Assembly: GCA_964517175.1 (NCBI GenBank)
Contig: CAZFBU010000001.1
Coordinates: 27,986-91,985 of the forward strand
Direction: 5' to 3'
From: JADJNW01 sp964517175
Lineage (GTDB): Bacteria > Bacteroidota > Bacteroidia > Chitinophagales > Saprospiraceae
Length of the DNA stretch: 64,000 nucleotides
Shown: positions 43,962-52,854 of the stretch, one piece after another
Numbering within the stretch: position 1 is the stretch's first letter
How the letters are laid out: every line of letters starts with the position of its first letter
Notes under the pieces: model-generated
The model's database searches: none
Told to the model about the DNA's origin: nothing
Seen by the model: only the letters and a program-made list of their open reading frames with translations
Position numbers and translations under genes: made by a program

Positions 43962-46019
43962 TCAAGGCATTTTAGCAAACCATTGCCTGATAACCTTTTC
44001 CGCCGGCTTCCGATTTGGCGTAAAGTCGTCGTTGTTATCTTCGCGATGCTCGACATAGGATGGGAATTTCCACCAGAAAATACCTTTGATCCAGGGCTTG
44101 TCGTGGATGGCTTCGAGCACGACGTCGTAGCAGCGCTCCTGGTGTGCGCCATTGTACTGATTGCCGTCGTCGCGGCTACTCGGTTCGTGCGGCTGCATCC
44201 AGGGGGCATGGGTACTGCGAAAACCGATTTCGGTGAAAATCAACGGCTTGTCGGATTCGCGTTGCTTGGCTTCCAGTTTGGTCAGAATGTCGGCAAAACC
44301 AGCCTGCAGCTCGGCTTTCGTCGCATCCGGGTTTTTGCTCAGTGGGTAGTAGCAATCCACGCCGAGGTAGTCCAGCGCATCGGCAAACGGGAATTTTTCA
44401 AATTCGGAACCCCAGTTTGCAGCGTAGGTCAGTTTACCACCGTACAAACCCCGGATTTTAGCGACCAGGTCGCGCCAGTCCTGNNNNNNNNNNNNNNNNN
44501 NNNNNNNNNNNNNNNNNNNNNNNNNNNNNNNNNNNNNNNNNNNNNNNNNNNNNNNNNNNNNNNNNNNNNNNNNNNNNNNNNNNGTCGCTAATTTGGACAT
44601 GTAGCCATTGTAAATCGCGTAACCCTCGTGGGCAAAGTTGAAGCCTTTTAGGTAAGGCAGTTCTTTTGAATTTGATCGATCAAACTGAATACCAGCGACT
44701 TGTTGTTGCAAGTAGGCGTGCCATTCGCGCTCCAGCGCAACAATTTCCTGCGCCTCGGGCGACCAAGTCGGATATTTTTGTAAAAACGATTCCTTACCCC
44801 ATTTCGCCAGCAGGAAGTCAGTGAAACTGGCAGCCAGGCATCCCGTCACCAGCGGCGACTCTTCCGTCAGCAGCTCGTTATCGAGCAGATCGCTCAGCGC
44901 CAGCATATTGTCAGACGCAAATAAACGCGATGCCCAGTATGAGTAGCCTTTGAATTGCCATTGATCGGTGAAATGGATCGCCAGTCCTTGCTCCAGTGCT
45001 TTGACTTTAGGTTCGCCTAACAGATGCCGGATAAACAGTTTATTTTCTTTGCCAATCAAATTTTCGCGATAAGCATCATTGAAAACCGTGTGCACCGCAT
45101 TCGCCTGAAAATCGACATTCGATTGATCGGAGTTGTTGAGTATCAGCCCCTTCTCCTCAGCGGAAGCGTAGAGATGAAAATTGATGACCGGAAGCGTCGC
45201 CTTTGGATCAATAAAATCGCGAATGGCATCAGCTATTGCCTGCACCTTTTGCGACAGCTCGCGCACAGCCCGGCGATCGCCGGTTTGCGGGGAAAAAAGC
45301 CGGAAATTTTCGGTCTCTGCCATCGGCGTCTGTGCACCGGAGAAATCAAAGTGAATGCGTTTATCCATTGCCCAGGTTTTTGGATTAAACATGCCCATTA
45401 GCACGCGCTGATTGTCTTCGTAAAACTCGTAATTCCAGCTCGACCAGCCAAAAAAACGCCAGTCTTCGGTGCGTTTTGTTTGTAAAAAATTCAGAATGAG
45501 CTGATCCGTTGCGGCGGTCAGGAGGCTGAGCGGCATCATCGGTTTGAGCGGATTCGGATAGAAGGACAACACGCCCACCGTTTTTTCCGAAGGAAACTGC
45601 CTCCCGTCAAATACGATGCCTTCATCGCTCAGGCGAAAGGGGATACCGTCCATCACCTTGCGCAGCACCGAATTGGAATGCTGGGTACCGATGAGCACAA
45701 TGGCTTTGTTTTGCCAGTCCTCCGAGGTTACCTCGCTGCAGGGTTTGATCTCGATCGTCACGCCCCGGTTGCGAATGTTCATTTGCTCCACCAGTTCGGC
45801 ATAAGCCGCAACAATGTCCTTGTCGAGGCTGCCATAGACGATCAGAATTTCCCGCCTGGCGCGGAAGGCATCCATGAGTTCATCGCGGGTGGGCAGTTCA
45901 TTATCTTTGGAAGAGGTGAAAAATGCTTTCGCAGCGAGCGAATCGCGCTGCGGAGCATCGCAGGCAAGAAAACCGACCAGCAAAGCCAGCAACAATAATG
46001 GGTGACCTTTTGGCATCAT
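43962..46019 (-). CDS. Large lipoprotein with GH113-like TIM barrel, interrupted by an assembly gap
   Basis: About 685 codons as assembled, but codons near 480-512 are N and the true length is unknown. Lipoprotein signal (LLLLALLVGFLAC). N-terminal two thirds: a domain with ILIVYGSLDKDIVAAYAELV, followed by a peptidase-MA/gluzincin-like region (NAVHTVFNDAYRENLIGKEN) without a clear HExxH. C-terminal part is a glycoside-hydrolase TIM barrel: FADALDYLGVDCYYPL, PLIFTEIGFRSTHAPW and IKGIFWWKFPS, resembling GH113 mannanases, with Glu in FTEIG as candidate nucleophile. Probably one surface enzyme; that the two parts are one gene depends on the gap. Confidence 0.75.
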   Translation of the reverse strand: MMPKGHPLLLLALLVGFLACDAPQRDSLAAKAFFTSSKDNELPTRDELMDAFRARREILIVYGSLDKDIVAAYAELVEQMNIRNRGVTIEIKPCSEVTSEDWQNKAIVLIGTQHSNSVLRKVMDGIPFRLSDEGIVFDGRQFPSEKTVGVLSFYPNPLKPMMPLSLLTAATDQLILNFLQTKRTEDWRFFGWSSWNYEFYEDNQRVLMGMFNPKTWAMDKRIHFDFSGAQTPMAETENFRLFSPQTGDRRAVRELSQKVQAIADAIRDFIDPKATLPVINFHLYASAEEKGLILNNSDQSNVDFQANAVHTVFNDAYRENLIGKENKLFIRHLLGEPKVKALEQGLAIHFTDQWQFKGYSYWASRLFASDNMLALSDLLDNELLTEESPLVTGCLAASFTDFLLAKWGKESFLQKYPTWSPEAQEIVALEREWHAYLQQQVAGIQFDRSNSKELPYLKGFNFAHEGYAIYNGYMSKLAXXXXXXXXXXXXXXXXXXXXXXXXXXXXXXXXXXQDWRDLVAKIRGLYGGKLTYAANWGSEFEKFPFADALDYLGVDCYYPLSKNPDATKAELQAGFADILTKLEAKQRESDKPLIFTEIGFRSTHAPWMQPHEPSSRDDGNQYNGAHQERCYDVVLEAIHDKPWIKGIFWWKFPSYVEHREDNNDDFTPNRKPAEKVIRQWFAKMP
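44484..44583. other. Assembly gap (100 N)
   Basis: Exactly 100 undetermined bases, the customary placeholder for a gap of unknown size, inside the GH113-like gene. Reading frame on both sides is the same, so the real gap may be a multiple of three plus one, but this is not assured. Confidence 0.99.
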
Positions 46020-46146
46020 GGCAATTTAGTGTTCTAACTTGCAAATTCGGAAAATTCGCGCGCAAAGTCAAACAAACTCGAAGCTTGGCTCGATTTTATC
46101 GAAGATTGATAGGAAATGTCAGATGATGCACAATAATAAAAAGAAA

Positions 46147-46180
46147 AAAAGCAGTCAAAATCGTATGCTTGACTGCTTTT
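46147..46180 (-). terminator. Strong terminator of the 46203 lipoprotein gene
   Basis: Perfect 12-bp stem AAAAGCAGTCAA/TTGACTGCTTTT (46147-46158 and 46169-46180), 10-nt loop, followed on the minus strand by T3CTT. Confidence 0.85.
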
Positions 46181-46202
46181 ACGGATAATTGTTTTTTGGA
46201 AT

Positions 46203-46946
46203 TTATCGGACTGGAGAAGTCGCAAAATAAGTTTCGACATCCAGGTTTGCGGCAAACGCCTGATATGCCTCCGAGCCAAAAATTGGCTGAGCGGCCGATT
46301 GGAATTTTTCGGCATTTCCCCAAACGATAATCACCGCCTGCGTATTTTCAGCCAGGTTTGGAATTCCTTGTTCGTTTAGTTTATAAACCCTAAACTCTCT
46401 GGCAAATTTGTACCCATCATAGTCATTCAAAGAATTAAAAAAGGCGTCCCGTTTTTTTCCAAAAGCATCTGCTGTTTTACCCTTTCGGATGGCAAATTCA
46501 ACTACATTTCCTTCGTTTTTAATACTTTCCATATCAAATGGTTTACCATCAACCGGTTCCAAAAGTGCGTATGCCAATGGGTTGAAACTCGAAAAATAGT
46601 CTATCGCTACCTGTTGCGGCATCAATCGCCCAGCTGCTTCGCCAAACCCCTCCATAGAAGTCCAGTGGGTCATTCCGATAAGAATATTGTCGAGATTCAA
46701 ATCGGGAGCAACCGTGAAAAAAGGTTTCCATTTCCCTTCATTTAGTGTTGCATCTTCTTTGCCGAGTACTTCCACAAATTTAGCTCTCGTGTCCAGAAAG
46801 GTTTGGTGCTGACCTCCTTTCGATTGATTAATTGCAATTTCAAAAATTGGATTCATGTTATTATTTTTTGATGGATTCATATTCTTGTTGGTTCCACAGC
46901 TTGTTATTAAAGCCAAACAAGCAAAAGACATAATGATTTGTCTCAT
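46203..46946 (-). CDS. Lipoprotein with two ABM-like (dimeric alpha/beta barrel) halves
   Basis: 247 residues. Lipoprotein signal with Cys17 (FACLALITSC). After an Asn/Lys-rich linker come two ferredoxin-like halves, about 33-125 (FEIAINQSKGGQHQTFLDTR) and about 145-235 (VVEFAIRKGKTADAFGKKRD), each of the antibiotic-biosynthesis-monooxygenase-type fold. No catalytic residues recognised; the function is unknown. Divergent from an HxlR regulator across a 122-bp region with palindromes, so it is probably the target of that regulator. Followed by a strong terminator, hence monocistronic. Confidence 0.8.
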   Translation of the reverse strand: MRQIIMSFACLALITSCGTNKNMNPSKNNNMNPIFEIAINQSKGGQHQTFLDTRAKFVEVLGKEDATLNEGKWKPFFTVAPDLNLDNILIGMTHWTSMEGFGEAAGRLMPQQVAIDYFSSFNPLAYALLEPVDGKPFDMESIKNEGNVVEFAIRKGKTADAFGKKRDAFFNSLNDYDGYKFAREFRVYKLNEQGIPNLAENTQAVIIVWGNAEKFQSAAQPIFGSEAYQAFAANLDVETYFATSPVR

Positions 46947-46970
46947 ATTTTTATGTGTTTAAGTATTGTA

Positions 46971-47045
46971 AGTTGCAAATTTCAATACTAATATTTATAT
47001 TTGCAACTAGTTACATTTATGTGTATTAGTTACAATTTTGTAACT
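46971..47045. promoter_or_regulatory. Divergent control region with two palindromes (HxlR operator)
   Basis: AGTTGCAAAT (46971-46980) / ATTTGCAACT (46999-47008), perfect 10-bp arms; and AGTTACAA-TT-TTGTAACT (47028-47045), perfect 8-bp arms. A TATATTTG box (46996-47003) reading toward hxlR lies on the right arm of the first. A further TAGTTAC (47008-47014) lies between. Binding here would block the regulator's own promoter. Confidence 0.7.
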
Positions 47046-47068
47046 AAAATTGATAATCAATGAGTTAA

Positions 47069-47476
47069 ATGATGAAAAAAGTAGAAATAAATTCCAAACG
47101 TTTCGACAGTATGGTCGATCAAGTAAAAAAATATGGTGGATGCCCGGTCAGCAGTACTTTGAAAGTCTTTGGAGGGAAATGGAAACCTTTAATTCTTTAT
47201 TTCATTTCAGTCGATGTAAACAGGTTCGGACAACTTCAAAGAATGATTCCCGATTGCAGCAAGCGAATGATGACCAAGCAATTGCGGGAACTTGAAAAAG
47301 ATGGGCTGATAGACCGCAAGGTATTTGCGGAAGTACCACCCAAAGTAATTTATAGCCTGACTGGAAAAGGAGAAAGTCTGAGACCTGTTTTTCGAGAACT
47401 TAGCAAATGGGGAATTGAGCATATATTGGAACCGAAACAGAACAAAGAGAAAAAAAATGCCGAAAACAGTAAATGA
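47069..47476 (+). CDS. HxlR-family transcriptional regulator
   Basis: 135 residues from ATG 47069 (47072 equally possible). Winged-helix HxlR motifs: GGCPVSSTLKVFGGKWKPLI, FGQLQRMIPDCSKRMMTKQL and ELEKDGLIDRKVF...YSLTGKG. The cysteine in GGCPV is the redox- or aldehyde-sensitive position of many members (HypR, QorR types), so it may sense electrophiles or oxidants. Divergent from the 46203 lipoprotein gene, with palindromes between. Confidence 0.92.
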   Translation: MMKKVEINSKRFDSMVDQVKKYGGCPVSSTLKVFGGKWKPLILYFISVDVNRFGQLQRMIPDCSKRMMTKQLRELEKDGLIDRKVFAEVPPKVIYSLTGKGESLRPVFRELSKWGIEHILEPKQNKEKKNAENSK

Positions 47477-47568
47477 TAAAACCCTAACTCATTCTCGTTC
47501 TTTGCCTGCCATTTTCAAGTAAAAGTACTATATTTGCTGGTCGCTAATGTAAAAAGTTCCAGTTAAAA

Positions 47569-48480
47569 TCAAGCGCCAACCTCCCACGCAATAATGCTTC
47601 GATCATCGCCGCAGGAAAGCAGGTAATCCTTGTGCGCCGACCAGAGCAGGTTGTTGACAGAATTGATGTGCCCTTTGTCGCGAATGGTTTCGATGACTTT
47701 TAGCAGTTCGAAGTTTTCGGCATCCCAAATCTTGATGGTCTTGTCGCGGCTGCCGGTAGCAAACCACTTGCCCTCCGGATGAAAGGCGATTTTGTTGATG
47801 GTGAACCAATGCGCCGGCTGTGAAAAGATTTCCTTGTAAACCGCCAGGTCCCAGGCTTTCAGGTGGGCATCGCGAGCGCCGCTGAGCAGGTAGCTGCCGT
47901 CCGGGCTGTATTTTACGGTAAAAACTGAGTTTTCGTGTGCCTGCTCGAACGTGCATTTGATCTCCAGCGAATTGGCATCGAGCAGGTAAATGTTGTTATC
48001 ACTGGAACCAATGGCAATCTCGTTGCGCTGTGGGCTGTAGTCGATGCAGCGCAGACTTTGATTGCTCAGGTGGAGGCTCTCCAGCGAACGCGCCTCGGTT
48101 ACCGACCAGCGGGTGAGTTTGCCACCGCCGCCCACTGTCAGCACGTGGTCGCCAATGCGTTTGATGTCAAAAACGCCTTTCTCATGGTGCGCGATGTTCC
48201 GGGTGTTGTCGGGATTGTCCAGCTCAACCCAGTGCACTCCGCCGTTCATATTGCCAACGACCACTTTCCTCAATTCGGGTAAATTCAGGAGCGAAAAAAT
48301 CTGGGTCTCTACTTTGGCAATAACACGTCCCAATTCAGGTTCGTCGAGATTCCAGCGTACCACCCAGCCATCACCGGCGCCTGAGAGCACGTATTGTGCA
48401 TCCGGTTCAGGTTCTAATGCAAAAATAGACGCATTATGACCGGTCAGCTGAGCGATTTTATTGATTTTAAACTTCGACAT
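47569..48480 (-). CDS. WD40-repeat beta-propeller protein
   Basis: 303 residues from ATG 48480 (a TTG three codons upstream is less likely). About seven WD40 repeats, e.g. TGHNASIFALEPEPDAQYVLS, ENSVFTVKYSPDGSYLLSGA and KWFATGSRDKTIKIWDAENF. No signal peptide, so cytoplasmic. Bacterial single-domain WD40 proteins are scaffolds; no enzymatic domain is attached. Divergent from the phosphopantetheinyl transferase gene. Confidence 0.92.
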   Translation of the reverse strand: MSKFKINKIAQLTGHNASIFALEPEPDAQYVLSGAGDGWVVRWNLDEPELGRVIAKVETQIFSLLNLPELRKVVVGNMNGGVHWVELDNPDNTRNIAHHEKGVFDIKRIGDHVLTVGGGGKLTRWSVTEARSLESLHLSNQSLRCIDYSPQRNEIAIGSSDNNIYLLDANSLEIKCTFEQAHENSVFTVKYSPDGSYLLSGARDAHLKAWDLAVYKEIFSQPAHWFTINKIAFHPEGKWFATGSRDKTIKIWDAENFELLKVIETIRDKGHINSVNNLLWSAHKDYLLSCGDDRSIIAWEVGA

Positions 48481-48515
48481 CGTGTTCAAACGTTATTCAA
48501 AAAACAGTTAATCCT

Positions 48516-48523
48516 TACCTTTG
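48516..48523 (+). promoter_or_regulatory. Putative -7 promoter box (TACCTTTG)
   Basis: Perfect TAnnTTTG, 31 bp before the phosphopantetheinyl transferase ATG at 48555. Confidence 0.6.
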
Positions 48524-48554
48524 GTTGTTTTATAAACAAAATACACGATTGCCA

Positions 48555-49190
48555 ATGGCAATGTTTTACAAAAAAAATAATCCGCCGGATTTTGAGATCG
48601 GCATCTGGGACATCACCGAACCCGAGGCGTGGTTTCTGGAGCGCTTGCCGCTGAATGATGCCGAGCAAAAGCAATTGGCAAACATCAAAGGGCACCGCCG
48701 CCTGGAGTGGCTGTCGTCGCGCTATCTGATGAGTGAAATGCTGGGCAGCACATCCGGCGCACTGACGAAAGATGAATTCGGGAAGCCGCACCTGGCGCAC
48801 CTGCCACTGTTTATTTCGCTGAGCCATTCGCACGGTTTGGCGGCAGCGATCATCGCCAGGCCGGTTTGCGGTATTGACATTCAAAAACTGGTGCCCAAGA
48901 TCGATCGCATTGCGCATCGCGTCATGCGCCCGGAGGAACTGGACAGCCTGGAGGACGATACGCGCATGGAGCATTTGCACGTATATTGGGGCGCGAAGGA
49001 ATCCTTGTACAAGGCTTACGGTCGGCGGGAGCTGGACTTTTGCACGCACATTCAGGTAGAGCCGTTTAAATTTGATCTGGAATGCGGATACTGCGAGGGG
49101 CGCGTTGTGAAAAACAATTACGACGAATCTTTTCGCATTCATTATCAGATGATTGGCTCGTTTGTGCTGGTGTATGTGTTGAAGAAATAA
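48555..49190 (+). CDS. 4'-phosphopantetheinyl transferase superfamily protein
   Basis: 211 residues from ATG 48555 (48561 possible). Sfp/Gsp-type two-domain enzyme: VCGIDIQKL (Asp for Mg and CoA) and WGAKESLYKAYGR (the WxxKES motif). Activates acyl or peptidyl carrier proteins by attaching the phosphopantetheine arm from CoA. No carrier protein or synthase gene in the window, so it serves genes elsewhere. Transcribed alone, starting near the WD40 gene. Confidence 0.92.
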   Translation: MAMFYKKNNPPDFEIGIWDITEPEAWFLERLPLNDAEQKQLANIKGHRRLEWLSSRYLMSEMLGSTSGALTKDEFGKPHLAHLPLFISLSHSHGLAAAIIARPVCGIDIQKLVPKIDRIAHRVMRPEELDSLEDDTRMEHLHVYWGAKESLYKAYGRRELDFCTHIQVEPFKFDLECGYCEGRVVKNNYDESFRIHYQMIGSFVLVYVLKK

Positions 49191-49691
49191 GCACTTACTT
49201 TAAACCATTTTTTTTCTCATTTCGTAAGAAGACGTCCTATTCATAGGTGACTGTTTCAACCGCGTGATTTTTGGCTTTTACTCTTGTGTGCTTGTCACTT
49301 TTTGGCATTGCCCCAAAAAGTAACCAAAAAAGTCTAGGCAAATCAAACTCCTCCGTCGAACACTGATTTGCCGGGCCATCGCCACGACAAGTGCTTCATT
49401 CCTTATTAATTAATTCCCAATTAAAATCCGAATACAATCAGCACTCCTGTTAAGTAGATGGACAGAATTGAATTGTCAATGAATAGACAGCCTGCCGGCA
49501 GGCAGGGATTTATGCCAAAGGCACGGCTACGCCGCGGGATTTTCAGGATTCAGGATGCCGTAAATCTTCGATTTACGACATCTTGTCAATCATGTGACAT
49601 AGTCATGCCTACGGCATTAATCCTGTCAAATAGAAAAATAAAATTGTCCATTTACTTAATTGTGGTAGGACCTTGAAAATGGTATTCCAAA
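49191..49691. other. 501-bp spacer with hairpin-rich repeat remnants
   Basis: No supportable gene. The right half holds at least five short perfect hairpins (49490-49617) and phrases such as TTTTCAGGATTCAGGATG and TTAATCCTGTCAAAT, typical of degenerate intergenic repeats in this phylum. The left half contains only AT-rich sequence. Confidence 0.6.
49490..49617. repeat. Cluster of perfect mini-hairpins
   Basis: GCCTGCCGGCAGGC (49490-49503), TGCC-AAA-GGCA (49513-49523), CGGC-TAC-GCCG (49524-49534, directly abutting), GTAAATC-TTC-GATTTAC (49560-49576) and ATGCC-TAC-GGCAT (49605-49617). Four of the five have exactly three unpaired bases. Confidence 0.75.
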
Positions 49692-50522
49692 CTACACCGT
49701 TTCACTCAATGGTTCGTCGGGTTCTGCGGGTTCCGGGCGCAAGTGCAAATCGGACAATTCATACATCACCATTGTAGCGGTTACAGCTGCCATAAGTGGT
49801 CCCAGTATGGTGCCAGCTACCGGAATTAACATAACGACATACAGCACGGCACCCACCGCCAACGCCACGCCGGCGTATTGGAGCGTATATTTTAAACTAT
49901 CACTGATGGAAAGACCAAATTGCTCGTTGTAGTTGTCCACGACCACCCAGCCAAAAAAGTAGCATTGTGCCAGAAAAACCATGCCATCTTTCAAAAAACC
50001 AATGCTGAAAATGCCCAAGCCTACGCCGACCAACGCGGAGATGACGATCTCCAGAATCCAGGAATAAAGCCCGACTTTGAGCATTCGGACTTGCGCCTTA
50101 ACGAAATCCTTAAAGCCGAGCGCCGCCTCGTATTTGCCATGCAAAATTTCCAGCGTTTTGCGACACATATGGAAGATAATGACTTCCAGAAGTACCAGCA
50201 TCAGGTACTTTGTGCTACCGCTGAATAGCTCCGCGTAGCCGGAATTGAACATATCGGTAAACATACCCGATATGGCAAACATCATCTCGTCGGCATCCGT
50301 TGCACGAAACTGGTTGATCCATTTCATGAAAATGCTGAAGAATTTCAGCCCAATGAATATACCGGCGAGAATGAGCAACTTCGACACCCAGCCGTACTTC
50401 CAGAAGCCCTCCCAAAGCTTATGCTTTCGGGTAAAGCGCACCGCCCGATGGTGCGAGCGTAGTGTGTGCACGAATTGCGGGATGAGTTCTGCGGGTTTTA
50501 GTTTAAGGTCTTTGATTTTCAT
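49692..50522 (-). CDS. EI24-like integral membrane protein
   Basis: 276 residues from ATG 50522 (a longer frame from 50585 would add 21 residues lacking a fitting start). N-terminal amphipathic segment (LKPAELIPQFVHTLRSHHRAV), then about six hydrophobic helices, with a polar C-terminus. Size and the pattern FKDFVKAQVRMLKVGLYSW...VGVGLGIFSIGFLKDGMVFL suggest the EI24/CysZ-like family, but without the metal or sulfate ligands I cannot confirm it. Lies downstream of comEC on the same strand, 96 bp from its stop. Confidence 0.78.
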   Translation of the reverse strand: MKIKDLKLKPAELIPQFVHTLRSHHRAVRFTRKHKLWEGFWKYGWVSKLLILAGIFIGLKFFSIFMKWINQFRATDADEMMFAISGMFTDMFNSGYAELFSGSTKYLMLVLLEVIIFHMCRKTLEILHGKYEAALGFKDFVKAQVRMLKVGLYSWILEIVISALVGVGLGIFSIGFLKDGMVFLAQCYFFGWVVVDNYNEQFGLSISDSLKYTLQYAGVALAVGAVLYVVMLIPVAGTILGPLMAAVTATMVMYELSDLHLRPEPAEPDEPLSETV

Positions 50523-50618
50523 ATCGCGTCTGATGACTTTAGCAAAAAGACGATGCGAAATATACCACAGGTTACAACGAATCACAAATATTTTTAGACG
50601 ACCATTGAAGTTTTGGGG

Positions 50619-52697
50619 TTAAAAGGTATTGATTGCCAGGTTGAATTGAATGGCACCGGATGTCTGCACATCCACTACTTCCAATCCTGATAACGCCGCT
50701 TCTTCCCGCCATTTGGCAATATTTCCCGGATAATTTGAGGTATCGAAAATGACGCGCTTACAATCGAGTGGCTCGATCAACTCCGCCAGCGTGCCCCAGG
50801 GGTTGCCGCGAATGAGCACGTAATCGACGGGGATTTTTTCTTTGAAATTTGAATCGGATTCGCCATTTATAACTGCCAGATGCACTTGTCCGAAACGATA
50901 AACAGCAAGTCCGTTGGGCATTGGCAATTGCTCCATCTCGCGCACCCGCTGCGACCAGCGGTGATTCTGAGCGGCAAAATTCAGCGTTCGCTCGTCTGCA
51001 TCAGCAATGGAAACCAATTTTTGACCATCAAAAAAGTCGATCGCACTATGCCGCGAAATGCTATAAACTACCAGTTCCTGTTGTTGCAATACTTGCCATT
51101 GGTTGATTGCATTTAGCAAACCAAACATGACGAAAAAACTCAATCCCGCCAGCAGCCACTTGAATTGCCGCGATTCGATGGCCATCACAACCATCATAAT
51201 CAGCACATACAGCAAAAGCACCGCGCCAAACCCAATCCAGATGCCTTTCACCGTACTGCCCGGCATCTGCTGTATCATGAAAATGGCTTTATTCACTAAT
51301 GCGATAATGCTCCAGAGCGCCTTACCCAGCAGCCAACTCCAGCCGGGAATCGCATTTGTGATAAACAATAAAAATCCGCCGCACAAAATGACGACTGCCA
51401 CCGGCACGACGACTAGCCCCGACAGCCAAAAATACATCGGAAATTGATGAAAATAATACAAACTGATGGGCAGCGTACTAATCTGCGCTGCCAGCGACAC
51501 GGCCACCAGTTTCCAGGCGTAATCGCCAATTTTGTTGTTGATATGCAGCAGCTTATAAATCTTTGGTTGGAAATATACGATGCCCAGTACCGCCAGATAC
51601 GATAATTGAAAACCAACGTCCAGCAGAAAATACGGATTCCAACAAAGCAGGAAAAAAGCCGAAGCCGCCAGGGTATTGTAAATATTCGTATGTCCCTGAA
51701 TGTATTTACCAAAAATAATAAAGCTGAACATCGTTGATGCTCGCAGCACCGAGGGCGATGCCCCGGTGAGCAGCGCGAAGCTCCAGATCGCGGCAATTTC
51801 CAGCAGGGTTTTCGCTAGTTTCCAGTGCCGCCATTTTGTGCGCACCAAGCCCAGCAAAAAGCTGATACCCAGGTAAACAAATCCGACGTGCAAACCCGAC
51901 ACCGCCAGCACGTGCATGGCGCCGGTGTTCGCGTAGGCATTTCGGACTTCCTCGGTGATCTCGCCGCGGTAGCCCAGGATCAGCGCCGAAGCCACCGCCA
52001 GTTCATTTTCCGTTGGGAAATGTTGTTTCAAAATGTCGATACAGCGATCCCGCAAGCGGTCGGCGATGACCAGCAAGTTGTAGCGATTTGCCGGTTCCAG
52101 AAACTGCCAGTCACCGTTGCGTACAAAAGCCTGATAGTGCACATTTTTGAAATGCATGTACCGGGCGTAGTCGAATGCGTTGGGATTTTTGGGCGATTCA
52201 ATGCGATTGATATTTCCTAACAAAGAAATTCGGTCACCATAATTCAGCGCCGCCAGGGCAGCGCTATCGAGATATGCCAGCAGGTTACCGTGGGTTGTTT
52301 GTAATGCACCATCCGGCGAGCCGATCGCTTCCACCGCCAGATTCACCCGCGCTTTGCCGGTGCTGGTCGGTCCTATTTCGTAAATTTTTCCGACGATGAT
52401 ATTTTGTTTTGCGAGCTTTGTTTGAAAATGATCGACATGGCGCAATTCATCTTGCAAATGCGTAACCTGCCAGCCCAGCCATACCATCAGCACGCTGACC
52501 GTCAAGCCATAAAGCCAGCGCCACTGCCAGCGATTGCGGGCGCTGTTGAGGTAGAATAATACGCCGATGAGAACCAACAAGCCAATTGTCAGTATTTCAA
52601 CGGAGGGTTGCCATTGGGTAAAAATCGCCAGTAAAATACCGGCGATAAACGGTAAAACAAGCCGTACGAGCGGTACTTCGTGCCAATTGATTGCCAT
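50619..52697 (-). CDS. comEC: ComEC/Rec2-family DNA-uptake channel protein
   Basis: 692 residues. N-terminal membrane segments and a soluble OB-type domain (about 80-190), then the competence domain with LAVSGLHVGFVYLGISFLLG (about 248-267) and ten or so transmembrane helices to about residue 520. The C-terminal region should be a metallo-beta-lactamase-like nuclease domain, but no HxHxDH metal motif is visible; only VLIRGNPWGTLAELIEPL and the last 150 residues of apparently degenerate fold are left. Known role: passage of single-stranded DNA across the inner membrane in natural transformation. Whether it also degrades a strand is doubtful here. Confidence 0.9.
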   Translation of the reverse strand: MAINWHEVPLVRLVLPFIAGILLAIFTQWQPSVEILTIGLLVLIGVLFYLNSARNRWQWRWLYGLTVSVLMVWLGWQVTHLQDELRHVDHFQTKLAKQNIIVGKIYEIGPTSTGKARVNLAVEAIGSPDGALQTTHGNLLAYLDSAALAALNYGDRISLLGNINRIESPKNPNAFDYARYMHFKNVHYQAFVRNGDWQFLEPANRYNLLVIADRLRDRCIDILKQHFPTENELAVASALILGYRGEITEEVRNAYANTGAMHVLAVSGLHVGFVYLGISFLLGLVRTKWRHWKLAKTLLEIAAIWSFALLTGASPSVLRASTMFSFIIFGKYIQGHTNIYNTLAASAFFLLCWNPYFLLDVGFQLSYLAVLGIVYFQPKIYKLLHINNKIGDYAWKLVAVSLAAQISTLPISLYYFHQFPMYFWLSGLVVVPVAVVILCGGFLLFITNAIPGWSWLLGKALWSIIALVNKAIFMIQQMPGSTVKGIWIGFGAVLLLYVLIMMVVMAIESRQFKWLLAGLSFFVMFGLLNAINQWQVLQQQELVVYSISRHSAIDFFDGQKLVSIADADERTLNFAAQNHRWSQRVREMEQLPMPNGLAVYRFGQVHLAVINGESDSNFKEKIPVDYVLIRGNPWGTLAELIEPLDCKRVIFDTSNYPGNIAKWREEAALSGLEVVDVQTSGAIQFNLAINTF

Positions 52698-52713
52698 TTT
52701 CCAGGGTTTTGTA

Positions 52714-52721
52714 TAAATTTG
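52714..52721 (+). promoter_or_regulatory. Putative -7 promoter box (TAAATTTG)
   Basis: Perfect TAnnTTTG on the plus strand, 133 bp before the DUF6340 lipoprotein ATG; distance is long, so a leader of about 125 nt is implied. Confidence 0.35.
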
Positions 52722-52854
52722 TTAAAGTGGTACTTTCGCGGTAAGCAAAATAAGGTCACTTTTGCGCCACGAACCGGCGGGTATCATCCAAAACGGTATT
52801 TGGAAATTCGCCGATATTTATTTATACGGAAAATAATAAAAAAGTCACATCCCG

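Noticed and set aside
47529..47536. TATATTTG promoter box on the plus strand
   Set aside because: Perfect -7 match but no plus-strand gene follows within 1 kb; probably chance, or an antisense transcript of the WD40 gene.
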